41,655 bases of DNA from NCBI GenBank assembly GCA_002433025.1, contig DJGZ01000045.1, forward strand, positions 1-41,655, read 5' to 3'. The translations under genes and the position numbers were made by a program. Positions 1 to 7,402 of this stretch are shown here, in pieces (within the stretch, counting starts at the first letter, position 1; every line of letters starts with the position of its first letter). Origin of the DNA: Bacteroidales bacterium UBA5833 (GTDB lineage Bacteria; Bacteroidota; Bacteroidia; Bacteroidales; Lentimicrobiaceae). The notes below the pieces were generated by a model. It had not been told where the DNA came from. It did no database searches and worked only from the letters and a program-made list of their open reading frames with translations.

Positions 1-318
1 TTATTAATTAGACTTTATATAACAGTAAGTAAATCTCATCACATTGTGCAACATCTGAGCTTATGATTGCCCGGTGCCGGATGAAACAAAGTGAAAATTA
101 AGGAGGTAAATAATTGAATAGGAATATTATCTTCATCCGGAGGTGAATGCCCCCCCCGGCGGATTGCGCTTGATTCATCTCCATACTGACTCACGGAAAG
201 TATAAAAAGGTAAAGCGGACATGAAAAGCCGGGAAGTAAGAAGAATTGTAAGGCTGCCTTCCGGAGTTGAAGTTTCATCGGATGGGAGCCGGCCCGGCAG
301 TGACGAAAGGGTCTTATG
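1..318. other. Non-coding stretch downstream of ssnA
   Basis: No convincing gene was found here. Short open frames exist on both strands, but they lack family resemblance and start signals. A run of C residues lies near 150-158 and GC-rich sequence near 288-300, just past the ssnA stop. No clear stem followed by a U-tract was seen, so no terminator is called. Confidence 0.5.
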
Positions 319-1590
319 TCATTTTCGCTTCATCTTTTTCCAAAGCATGGTGGCCTGTCTGCGCGCTTCTTCAAGTATTTCACCTTCATCAACCGTGATC
401 ACCCGGCCGTTCCTGACAACCAGTTTTCCCTGTGCAATCACATGCTGTAGATGCCGGGTTTCCAGACCGAAGAGGAAGTGCCCGTAAAAATTCTCTTTGC
501 TGAAAGGGGTGGGGGAGTCGTAGTTCAGCACCACCAGGTTGTTCTCTCCGTAACCGGTAAACCCGTTTTCATTCAGATAGTTGCCAACATTCCTGAAGCG
601 GCGGTAGGTTTCGGCATAGTCGATGTTATCGTGGTTATGCCCTGAAAAATAAGCTGCTTTGGCGCTCCGCAGCATATCGCTGTGCATACCGTCGGTGCCG
701 AGCATAATGCGGTCACTCAGGCCTTTTGAATCAAATAATCCTACTGAATTATTCAGGTTGCTTTCCATATTCTGCACTACCCACGCCGGTGAACCGGAGA
801 GTTGCCTCCGCTCGTATTCGTCAAGATGCAGACAGTGTGCAAGTATGGTCTTCGGGAAATCGAGGACCCCGGCCGCTGCCAGGCGGTCAATCACCCAGGT
901 GTGATAGTTTTCCAGACAATGGTTTTCATCTGACAAATCTTCGGCCACATGCATATGAATGCCTGAATTCAACTGCCGTGCCAGCTCAACCGCTTGTTTC
1001 AGGGTTTTATCGCCGACGGTGAAGGAAGCATGCAGTCCGACCAGCCCCTGCCTGCGCGAAAGGTATTTTTCCGTTTCCAGGAGTCCTTTCCGGGCAATTC
1101 CCATCCCGTCGCGGTCGCTTATCTCGTAGCAGAGCAGATGGCCAACCCCCACGGACTCGAAGGCTTCCTCGATGATTTCAAGGCATCCGTCCACCGCGTT
1201 GGGTGAAGCGTGATGATCGATAACAAAGGTAACTCCGTTTTTCGCGCAGGCAATGGCGGTCACCAGCGCGCTGTAGCGGATCATCTCCTGATCCAGGGCT
1301 TTGTCGAGGGGCCACCAGATATACCGGAGAATCTCACTGAAGTCTGCCGGAGCTTTCTTTGGTGCGCCCATTCCCCTGGCAAGGGCGGAGTACGCGTGGT
1401 GGTGGGCGTTTGCAAAGGCCTGCGTGATGTATCTGCCGGAGCAGTCAAGTTCAGTATAGTTGTGATTGACCGGTATTTCATTCAATAAACTGATCCCACC
1501 CTCAGCACCTTCTCCGGCCAGAATATGGGTTTTGGTGAAGCTGAGCGTTGCCGCATCAATGTAGGTTCCGTTTGTTAATAAGACAGCCAT
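319..1590 (-). CDS. ssnA: SsnA-type aminohydrolase (amidohydrolase superfamily)
   Basis: This 423-aa protein is a metal-dependent amidohydrolase of the SsnA / guanine-deaminase-like group. Visible active-site motifs are NAHHHAYS at residues 61-68, HMHVAED at 212-218, AHC at 251-253 and LGTD ending at Asp300, which together form the usual His/Asp metal site. SsnA proteins are encoded with selenium-dependent molybdenum hydroxylases, and the family is associated with deamination in purine breakdown; the exact substrate cannot be read from sequence. It is the last gene of a minus-strand run after xdh, with a 97-nt gap that holds a small hairpin. The ATG start gives a normal N-terminal beta strand. 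The family call is firm because of both the motifs and the neighbours (xdh, ygfK, mocA). Confidence 0.88.
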   Translation of the reverse strand: MAVLLTNGTYIDAATLSFTKTHILAGEGAEGGISLLNEIPVNHNYTELDCSGRYITQAFANAHHHAYSALARGMGAPKKAPADFSEILRYIWWPLDKALDQEMIRYSALVTAIACAKNGVTFVIDHHASPNAVDGCLEIIEEAFESVGVGHLLCYEISDRDGMGIARKGLLETEKYLSRRQGLVGLHASFTVGDKTLKQAVELARQLNSGIHMHVAEDLSDENHCLENYHTWVIDRLAAAGVLDFPKTILAHCLHLDEYERRQLSGSPAWVVQNMESNLNNSVGLFDSKGLSDRIMLGTDGMHSDMLRSAKAAYFSGHNHDNIDYAETYRRFRNVGNYLNENGFTGYGENNLVVLNYDSPTPFSKENFYGHFLFGLETRHLQHVIAQGKLVVRNGRVITVDEGEILEEARRQATMLWKKMKRK

Positions 1591-1657
1591 GATTCAAGGA
1601 TTGAAGTTTTTTTAACTACATTAGAACATCAGAACAAAAAGAACTATTGTGACCTAT

Positions 1658-1677
1658 TCCCGGCAAAGAAGCCGGGA
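1658..1677 (-). other. Small intercistronic hairpin between xdh and ssnA
   Basis: TCCCGGC (1658-1664) and GCCGGGA (1671-1677) form a perfect 7-bp stem with a 6-nt loop, 10 nt beyond the xdh stop. There is no U-tract, so it is more likely an mRNA-stability or processing hairpin than a terminator. Confidence 0.4.
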
Positions 1678-1687
1678 CAAGTTGTGC

Positions 1688-4264
1688 CTATTGTGGTGAA
1701 TTTTCAATTTTTCTTTCAACCGGCAATGAAAACCTCCGGATCCCATCATAATCACACAACGCGTTCGCAACTGCCGCGGCCGTGGGAACCAGCCCTATCT
1801 CACCCAGTCCTTTGGCGCCGTATGGTCCGACCGGATCTTTAACTTCCACGCCCAGAACAACGATTTCAGGCATGTCTTTGGCGCGGAGTATATTCAGGTC
1901 GCGCATCCGGGCGGATACCAGCTGCCCGCCGGTCATCGGCAGGTCTTCGCAAAGGGCATATCCCAGCCCCATGTGCACGGCTCCTTCAATCTGTCCCTCA
2001 AACAGTTGCGGGTTCATGATCTTGCCTGCATCATGGGCGGCATAAACCGTTTCAATTCTGCCTTGCGCATCCAGCACCACAAGCTGACTGGCGTACCCAT
2101 AGGCAAAATGGGTGATGACCTCCCCGTTGTTGTCACCCGGTTTGGTGGTCCAGTTGCAGGTGTAGTTTCCGCGGTAAATTTTCCCGGTAAGGTCTTTTAA
2201 CTGATGACTTTCAAGGTCTTTTCTGATGTGGTGCGCTGCATCCAGAATGGCATTGCCCAGCAGGGCGGTGGCGCGTGAGGAGGTGGTCATGCCCGTGGGA
2301 ATGCCTGCCCTGCTGTCAACCATCACTTCAATGATGTCGGGCGGGATGCCGGTTTCCTCAAACAACATCTGGGTGGCGAGTGTATGCACTCCCTGTCCCA
2401 TTTCCGTCCAGCCATGCAGCAGGCGCACTTTATTTTCCGATACGATTTCTATGATGACATCGCTGAAATCGGCCATACCGTTGCCCACTCCGCTGTTCTT
2501 GATACCGCAGGCAAGGCCTTTATACCGGGCTTTGTCGTAAAACGGCTTAATCGCTTCCAGGGTTGCGCGTACGCCAACGCCTCCGCGGAGCACCTGCCCG
2601 GTGGCGGTCATCCTGCCTTCGGAAAGGGCATTGTTGTACCTGAACTGCCAGCGGTCGAATCCACCCTGACGGCAAAGGTCATCGATACAGCCTTCCAGGG
2701 CAAAACATACCTGGTTGGCCCCGAAGCCGCGCATGGCCCCCGAAGGGATATTGTTGGTGTAAACCGTGAGTGCTTCCACCTCCACGCAGGGGATATGATA
2801 AGCCCCCGAGGCGTGACCGGCCACCCGTTCCATCACCTTGGTGCCAACGGAGGCGTAGGCGCCGGTATCGCCGATGGCCTTTAATTTCAAACCCGTAAGG
2901 CGTCCGTCATGGTCGCATCCTATGGAAATGTCCATAAATACCGGGTGCCTCTTAGGGTGCATCCGGATCGACTCATCCCGACTGAGCATAACTTTTACCG
3001 GCTGTTTCAGCAGCCATGCGAATAGGGCGGCGTGCCCCTGCACGGTGAGGTCTTCTTTTCCGCCAAAGCCGCCTCCCGAAGATACCAGCGTTACCCTGAC
3101 TTTCTCCTCTTTCAGGCCAAGCAGTGAAGCAACCTGCCGCCGGTCAACATAGATGCCCTGTCCGTTCGAGAAAAGGTGCAGGCCGTCGTCTTCAGGCATT
3201 GCCAGCGCCGCTTCGGTTTCGAGGAAGGCGTGCTCTATCCGCTGGGTCTGGTAGGTGCCGCGGGCGATAAAGGACGAGCCGGCTATTACCGCTGAAGCAT
3301 CACCTCCACGTGAAATCCGGCAGGTCTCCAGCAGATTGGACTGTCCGGGATGAACAGGGGGGGAGCCTGGGCCGGTCGCTTCGTGCGGATCGGTAACCGG
3401 AGGCAGCACCTCATAAGTGACTTCGATCAGCGCGGCGGCCTGTCGTGCAGCCTCCTCCGATCCGGCAACCACCCCTGCCAGCACATCTCCGATGTAACGG
3501 GTGGTTTCCCCTTCGGCAATCATCAGTGGCCAATCGTTGAGAATCAGGCCCGTATAGCGGTTTCCGGGGATGTCCCTTGCGGTGAATATCTTTACAACGC
3601 CTCTGACTTTTAACGCTGGCTGCACGTTTATCACTTTGATGACGGCCCTCGGATGGTCGGAGAACCGTAGCGCTCCGAAGAGCATCCCTTCGACAAACAG
3701 GTCGTTAATATACTTTTTCTGACCGGTGGCCATTTCTAGCGCTTCATATTTGCGGTAAGCGCTGCCGACATGGGCGGAGGCCGGCGGTTCTTCACTTTTG
3801 TCTTCAGAACGGAGTTTTAAAGCTGCTTCTGCGATGGCATCCACAATTTTTACATATCCCGTGCACCGGCAAAGGTTTTGATTGAGGGCGTGGCGGATTT
3901 CCTCCCGCGAAGGATTTGGATTTTTCTGAAGCAGTATTTTGGTGCGCATCAGAAAGCCGGGGCTGCAGAACCCGCATTGTACTGCACCTTTCTCCACAAA
4001 GGCGCGCGCAAGTACGTCCCTGATGCCGGGGGGGATACCTTCAAGGGTATTTACAACGGCCTTGTCCACTTTTTTCATCGGGGTAAGGCACGACAGCCGG
4101 GCTTCCCCGTTGATCTCAACCATGCAGGCGCCGCAGGCCCCCTGACCTGAACAACCATCCTTTGCGGAGGTGATATGCTTTTCATTCCTCAAAAAATAAA
4201 GCAGTTTTTTCTCCGGGTTACCGGTGAATGTTACATCAGCGCCGTTGAGAATGAAGCGTATCAT
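1688..4264 (-). CDS. xdh: Selenium-dependent xanthine dehydrogenase-type molybdenum hydroxylase
   Basis: This 858-aa protein fuses an N-terminal 2Fe-2S domain pair to the molybdopterin-binding catalytic domain of the xanthine dehydrogenase family. Plant-type cluster cysteines are C38, C44, C47 and C59; the second cluster uses C97, C100, C132 and C134. The Mo domain shows GGFGGKE, AMRGFGANQ and GQGVHT, and ends with AKGLGE, whose Glu822 matches the catalytic glutamate of xanthine dehydrogenase. There is no FAD domain and no FAD-subunit gene nearby, so electrons must pass to another partner; the flavin and iron-sulfur protein YgfK encoded at 13443-16661 is a candidate. Length and architecture match the family annotated as selenium-dependent XDH, which carries a labile selenium rather than selenocysteine. 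Its start overlaps the end of the upstream PLP gene by 4 nt, indicating translational coupling. Purine hydroxylation is likely; the exact substrate is inferred. Confidence 0.87.
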   Translation of the reverse strand: MIRFILNGADVTFTGNPEKKLLYFLRNEKHITSAKDGCSGQGACGACMVEINGEARLSCLTPMKKVDKAVVNTLEGIPPGIRDVLARAFVEKGAVQCGFCSPGFLMRTKILLQKNPNPSREEIRHALNQNLCRCTGYVKIVDAIAEAALKLRSEDKSEEPPASAHVGSAYRKYEALEMATGQKKYINDLFVEGMLFGALRFSDHPRAVIKVINVQPALKVRGVVKIFTARDIPGNRYTGLILNDWPLMIAEGETTRYIGDVLAGVVAGSEEAARQAAALIEVTYEVLPPVTDPHEATGPGSPPVHPGQSNLLETCRISRGGDASAVIAGSSFIARGTYQTQRIEHAFLETEAALAMPEDDGLHLFSNGQGIYVDRRQVASLLGLKEEKVRVTLVSSGGGFGGKEDLTVQGHAALFAWLLKQPVKVMLSRDESIRMHPKRHPVFMDISIGCDHDGRLTGLKLKAIGDTGAYASVGTKVMERVAGHASGAYHIPCVEVEALTVYTNNIPSGAMRGFGANQVCFALEGCIDDLCRQGGFDRWQFRYNNALSEGRMTATGQVLRGGVGVRATLEAIKPFYDKARYKGLACGIKNSGVGNGMADFSDVIIEIVSENKVRLLHGWTEMGQGVHTLATQMLFEETGIPPDIIEVMVDSRAGIPTGMTTSSRATALLGNAILDAAHHIRKDLESHQLKDLTGKIYRGNYTCNWTTKPGDNNGEVITHFAYGYASQLVVLDAQGRIETVYAAHDAGKIMNPQLFEGQIEGAVHMGLGYALCEDLPMTGGQLVSARMRDLNILRAKDMPEIVVLGVEVKDPVGPYGAKGLGEIGLVPTAAAVANALCDYDGIRRFSLPVERKIENSPQ

Positions 4265-5508
4265 ACAAGACCGGTTTTGTCCTTCAGGAAGGATGTAACA
4301 GAGTGAATATCAGGTTTAACAGCTTCAGGGATGTTCAGGAGTGGCTGCACCGGTTTCAGGTCTTTCAGCCCGCTCCCCGTCAGCAGTACGACGTTGATGG
4401 TGCCCTTCCCGGTTAATCCTTTTGCATTGGCCAGGAGATATCCTGCAAAGGCTGCGGCAGCGGCCGGTTCGGCAAATAGCCCTGTTTGCGCGGACAGTTG
4501 CCGCGATGCTTCCAGGATTTGCTGATCGCTCACTTTAAGGGCTTTACCTTTGTATTGAAGCAGGTATTTCTCAGCCATCCTGAAATTCCGGGGAATATCC
4601 ACCGAAATACTGTCGGCCAGGGTAGAGGAAGGCGTGCAGATGAACGCTTTCTTTCCCAGATTGTCAATCAGGTTGCTGCTGCCTGCTGCCTGCACGGCAA
4701 CGATCTCCGGCATGCCGCCGGTGATTCCGGATTTCAGCAAATCTTCAAAACCCTTATAGATGCCGGAAAGGATCACCCCGTCGCCGACCGGAACGAAAAC
4801 GCGGTCGGGAAGCCGGTGTCCCAGCTGGCTGTAAATCTCGAAAGCTGCCGTTTTCTTACCTTCGATGGTCAGGGGATTATAGGCTGTATTGCGGATGTAC
4901 CAGCCGAAATGTTTCGTTGCTTCGATACTCAGGTCAAAGGCATTGTCGTAATTGCCATCCACTGGAACCAGTATAGCCCCGTACATCAGTATTTGCGTTA
5001 GTTTGGCGGCCGGTGCCGAAGCCGGGGCGAAGATCACTGCTTTCTGGCCCTGGGCTGCGCATATTCCGGCAAGGGATGAGCCGGCATTGCCGGTAGAGGC
5101 TGCAACGATGGTGCTGATTCCCTGCTCTTTGGCAAAAGCGGATACCACGGCCGAAGCGCGGTCTTTGAACGAAAATGTGGGATTCTGCGAATCATCCTTG
5201 ATGAAAAGTTCGTGCCCCCCGATTGCTGCTTCCCGGCCGGAAATCCGGTACATTGGCGTGTTGCCGGTTCGCAGAAAGGGCAGACTTCCGGTATCGTTGA
5301 AAGGCAGAAGTTCAATAAAGCGGTTTGCTTCAAGTTTACGGAATGTCAGCCCGCGGAGCAGCGATGGATTGTAGATAACTTTCAGGACGCCGGCAGGCGG
5401 TTGCCCTTCTTTTTGTCTGACGGCACAATCTTCACACAGGTAAACAATGCCGTGGCCCGGGATCTCTCTGCCGCAATCGTTACACTGATAGTTAAATTTT
5501 GAGCTCAT
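4261..5508 (-). CDS. Threonine-synthase-like PLP-dependent enzyme
   Basis: This 415-aa fold-type II PLP enzyme resembles threonine synthase. The N-terminus has a rubredoxin-like zinc ribbon with two CxxC pairs (C10/C13 and C25/C28). The Schiff-base lysine lies in FSFKDRA. The phosphate and substrate loop STGNAG and the later LLTGSGLKD loop are family typical. Threonine synthase homologues include cysteate synthase and other beta-replacement or elimination enzymes. No homoserine-pathway genes are near; instead it is tightly coupled to xdh and follows another PLP enzyme. A role in the purine/Mo hydroxylase pathway, perhaps like that of diaminopropionate ammonia-lyase YgeX in related clusters, is inference only. 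True threonine synthase remains possible. Confidence 0.75.
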   Translation of the reverse strand: MSSKFNYQCNDCGREIPGHGIVYLCEDCAVRQKEGQPPAGVLKVIYNPSLLRGLTFRKLEANRFIELLPFNDTGSLPFLRTGNTPMYRISGREAAIGGHELFIKDDSQNPTFSFKDRASAVVSAFAKEQGISTIVAASTGNAGSSLAGICAAQGQKAVIFAPASAPAAKLTQILMYGAILVPVDGNYDNAFDLSIEATKHFGWYIRNTAYNPLTIEGKKTAAFEIYSQLGHRLPDRVFVPVGDGVILSGIYKGFEDLLKSGITGGMPEIVAVQAAGSSNLIDNLGKKAFICTPSSTLADSISVDIPRNFRMAEKYLLQYKGKALKVSDQQILEASRQLSAQTGLFAEPAAAAAFAGYLLANAKGLTGKGTINVVLLTGSGLKDLKPVQPLLNIPEAVKPDIHSVTSFLKDKTGLV

Positions 5509-5627
5509 ACAGCGTGCATTTGAATGATTTTATTGATGCTCTTCGGGGGTGATCCCCTTGCTGCGCTCCGCTAATGATGGCTGTGCAGGCCTTATAATGC
5601 CGGCACGGCCGGTTTCGGAAACCCTGT

Positions 5628-7106
5628 TTACATGCTTCTCAATACGCCTGTCTCTTCATTGAAGGCTTCAATCATCTCATCCCATTTATCCGCCTGATTA
5701 AATTGTTTTTCCCAGATTTCCCGGTCATACCATAAACGGTTCAGGTCTCCGGTTTCCTTAGCCTGCTGCTCCACCCAGGTGAAATATTTGAGGTTATGAA
5801 TGGCCTTCCGGTCGTAATAGCCCAGCTCCCTGAGGTTGTTGCATGCCTGGCCGTTAATGCATTTTTCAAAGTCCTTGGCTGCTTGCAGCATATTGTAGGG
5901 CCCTTTTTCAGCTTCCAGTTCGGGCAGGCGCGACCGGTACATATCTGCCGAATCGGTGGCCAGGGTAATTACCACATCATTTCTGTTCATTTCGTAATAT
6001 TTGGCAGCTTTTATGGCCGACAGCAGGTTGCCGATTCCTGAAATGCCCAGCAGGTGAAGCTGCTTAGTGATACCCTGGTCAATGCCGGATGATTTCAGGT
6101 ACTTATGCCCGTCAGGTTCATTGAAAAGCCTGAAAACACGCATACAGTCCTCGTCGTCGATGGCAGTAACCATATCGGTATTCCTGACATTGTGTACCCA
6201 TGGCACATGTTTGTCGCCAATGCCTTCGATGCGGTGCCCGCCAAAGCCGTTCAGCATCAGCGTTGGGCATTGCAATGCTTCGGAGGCCACAATCTTCATC
6301 GCGGGGAAGTGTTTTTTGAGGTGGTCGCCTGCACCGATGGTGCCGGCCGATCCGGTGGCTGAAACATAGGCGGCGAGTTGACTTTTGCCGGTTTTCAGGG
6401 TATTATATACTTCTTCGATGGCCGGGGCGGTAATGTTGTAATGCCATGCCGGGTTACCGAATTCATCAAACTGGTTGAAGATCACGCAATCGGGCCGGTT
6501 TCTGCGGATATCCCAGCACTTGTCGTAAATCTCCTTTACGTTTGATTCACATCCGGGGGTGGCAATCACTTCTGCGCCTATATCTTCAAGCCATGCAAAC
6601 CGTTCCCGGCTCATCTCCTCGGGCAGTATGGCTACCGCGGTAACGCCCATCAGCCACGAATCGAAAGCACCCCCGCGGCAATAGTTGCCGGTAGACGGCC
6701 ACACCGCTTTGTGGTATGAAGGATCAAACTCGCCGCTGATGATACGGGGCGCCAGACAACCATAGGCCGCGCCAACCTTATGTGACCCAGTAGGGAAGTA
6801 TTTGCCGATCAACATGACAATCCGCGCATCAACCCCCGTAAGTACCGGGGGTAGTTCCAGAAAGTTGACCCCGCCAAAAAGCCCGCCGCTTTCCACCGGC
6901 TCGTTCTTCCACGTAATGCGAAAGAGGTTCAGGGGGTGGAGATCCCAGAGGCCGATGCCTTTCAGCGCCGCTTTAATTTTTTCAGGAATCATTTCCGGGT
7001 TGCGCATCTGGGCAAATGTCGGCAGGATAATGCGCTTTTCACGGAAACGGGCGATGGCCTTCTGCCGTGCAACAGGATCAACAATGTGGTCTGTAATCGG
7101 GATCAT
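5628..7106 (-). CDS. TrpB-like PLP-dependent enzyme of unknown substrate
   Basis: This 492-aa fold-type II PLP enzyme has the motif PTGSHKVGAAYG, where the lysine would bind PLP. The TGSHK core resembles tryptophan synthase beta and TrpB2, but the rest (WPSTGNYCRGG, EFGNPAWHYN, ATGSAGTIGAG) points to a separate family often labelled only as a PLP-dependent or cysteine-synthase-like protein. An open frame extends to a TTG at 7127, but a perfect -7 box occupies 7125-7132, so the ATG at 7106 is the better start. It is the first gene of the operon leading to xdh and ssnA, followed by a 119-nt gap to the second PLP gene. In uric-acid-type clusters of other bacteria the PLP enzyme is YgeX; this protein does not look like YgeX. 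Its reaction is unknown. Confidence 0.72.
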   Translation of the reverse strand: MIPITDHIVDPVARQKAIARFREKRIILPTFAQMRNPEMIPEKIKAALKGIGLWDLHPLNLFRITWKNEPVESGGLFGGVNFLELPPVLTGVDARIVMLIGKYFPTGSHKVGAAYGCLAPRIISGEFDPSYHKAVWPSTGNYCRGGAFDSWLMGVTAVAILPEEMSRERFAWLEDIGAEVIATPGCESNVKEIYDKCWDIRRNRPDCVIFNQFDEFGNPAWHYNITAPAIEEVYNTLKTGKSQLAAYVSATGSAGTIGAGDHLKKHFPAMKIVASEALQCPTLMLNGFGGHRIEGIGDKHVPWVHNVRNTDMVTAIDDEDCMRVFRLFNEPDGHKYLKSSGIDQGITKQLHLLGISGIGNLLSAIKAAKYYEMNRNDVVITLATDSADMYRSRLPELEAEKGPYNMLQAAKDFEKCINGQACNNLRELGYYDRKAIHNLKYFTWVEQQAKETGDLNRLWYDREIWEKQFNQADKWDEMIEAFNEETGVLRSM

Positions 7107-7124
7107 GTAGCTTGAATTTATATA

Positions 7125-7150
7125 CAAAGTTAAAAATCTGAGGATGCTGA
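7125..7150 (-). promoter_or_regulatory. Candidate promoter of the PLP-xdh-ssnA operon
   Basis: Reading the minus strand, a TTTG lies 18 nt upstream of TAACTTTG (complement at 7125-7132), a perfect TAnnTTTG -7 box of the Bacteroidota housekeeping sigma factor. The ATG follows 18 nt later. The spacing is slightly short, so the -33 assignment is less certain than the -7 box. Confidence 0.6.
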
Positions 7151-7288
7151 CAAAATTATAATGACATTTCCTGATGAAAATATTTTGTCTTCTGCCATTT
7201 TAACTTCAAAAAAATATGCCATTGTTTTGAACCCGGCAGAAATAAACCTGCGCCCGGCGATTTATAACAGGCGTTTATTGGTCAGATG

Positions 7289-7314
7289 CGGGCGTATATA
7301 AATCCGGCCCCGGC
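7289..7314 (+). promoter_or_regulatory. Upstream element shared with the 35.7-kb beta-helix gene (copy 1)
   Basis: The sequence begins CGGGCGTATATAAA, followed by CCG and CCGGC blocks. It matches the element at 35691-35716 in 22 of 26 positions, including 14 identical bases in a row. It ends 38 nt before the -7 box TATCTTTA of the gene starting at 7403, exactly as the other copy does for its gene. This fits an activator or repressor site just upstream of the -33 region. The binding protein is unknown. Confidence 0.65.
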
Positions 7315-7328
7315 ATTGATAAATCGTG

Positions 7329-7360
7329 TTCAACTCCTCTTTTTTCAAGGGCTATCTTTA
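7329..7360 (+). promoter_or_regulatory. Promoter of the 7403 beta-helix gene
   Basis: TATCTTTA at 7353-7360 is a one-mismatch TAnnTTTG -7 box. A TTCA at 7329-7332, 20 nt upstream, is a weak -33 box. The promoter of the gene at 35795 has the same TTCA at the same offset from the shared element. Translation is helped by an unusually good Shine-Dalgarno AGGAGG at 7392-7397, 5 nt before the ATG. Confidence 0.6.
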
Positions 7361-7402
7361 TAATCATTTTGACAGTAAAACCATTAAAAAAAGGAGGTTA
7401 CC

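Noticed and set aside
39..278. 79-aa minus-strand frame at the window start
   Set aside because: No start signal, no recognisable family and an irregular composition; treated as non-coding.
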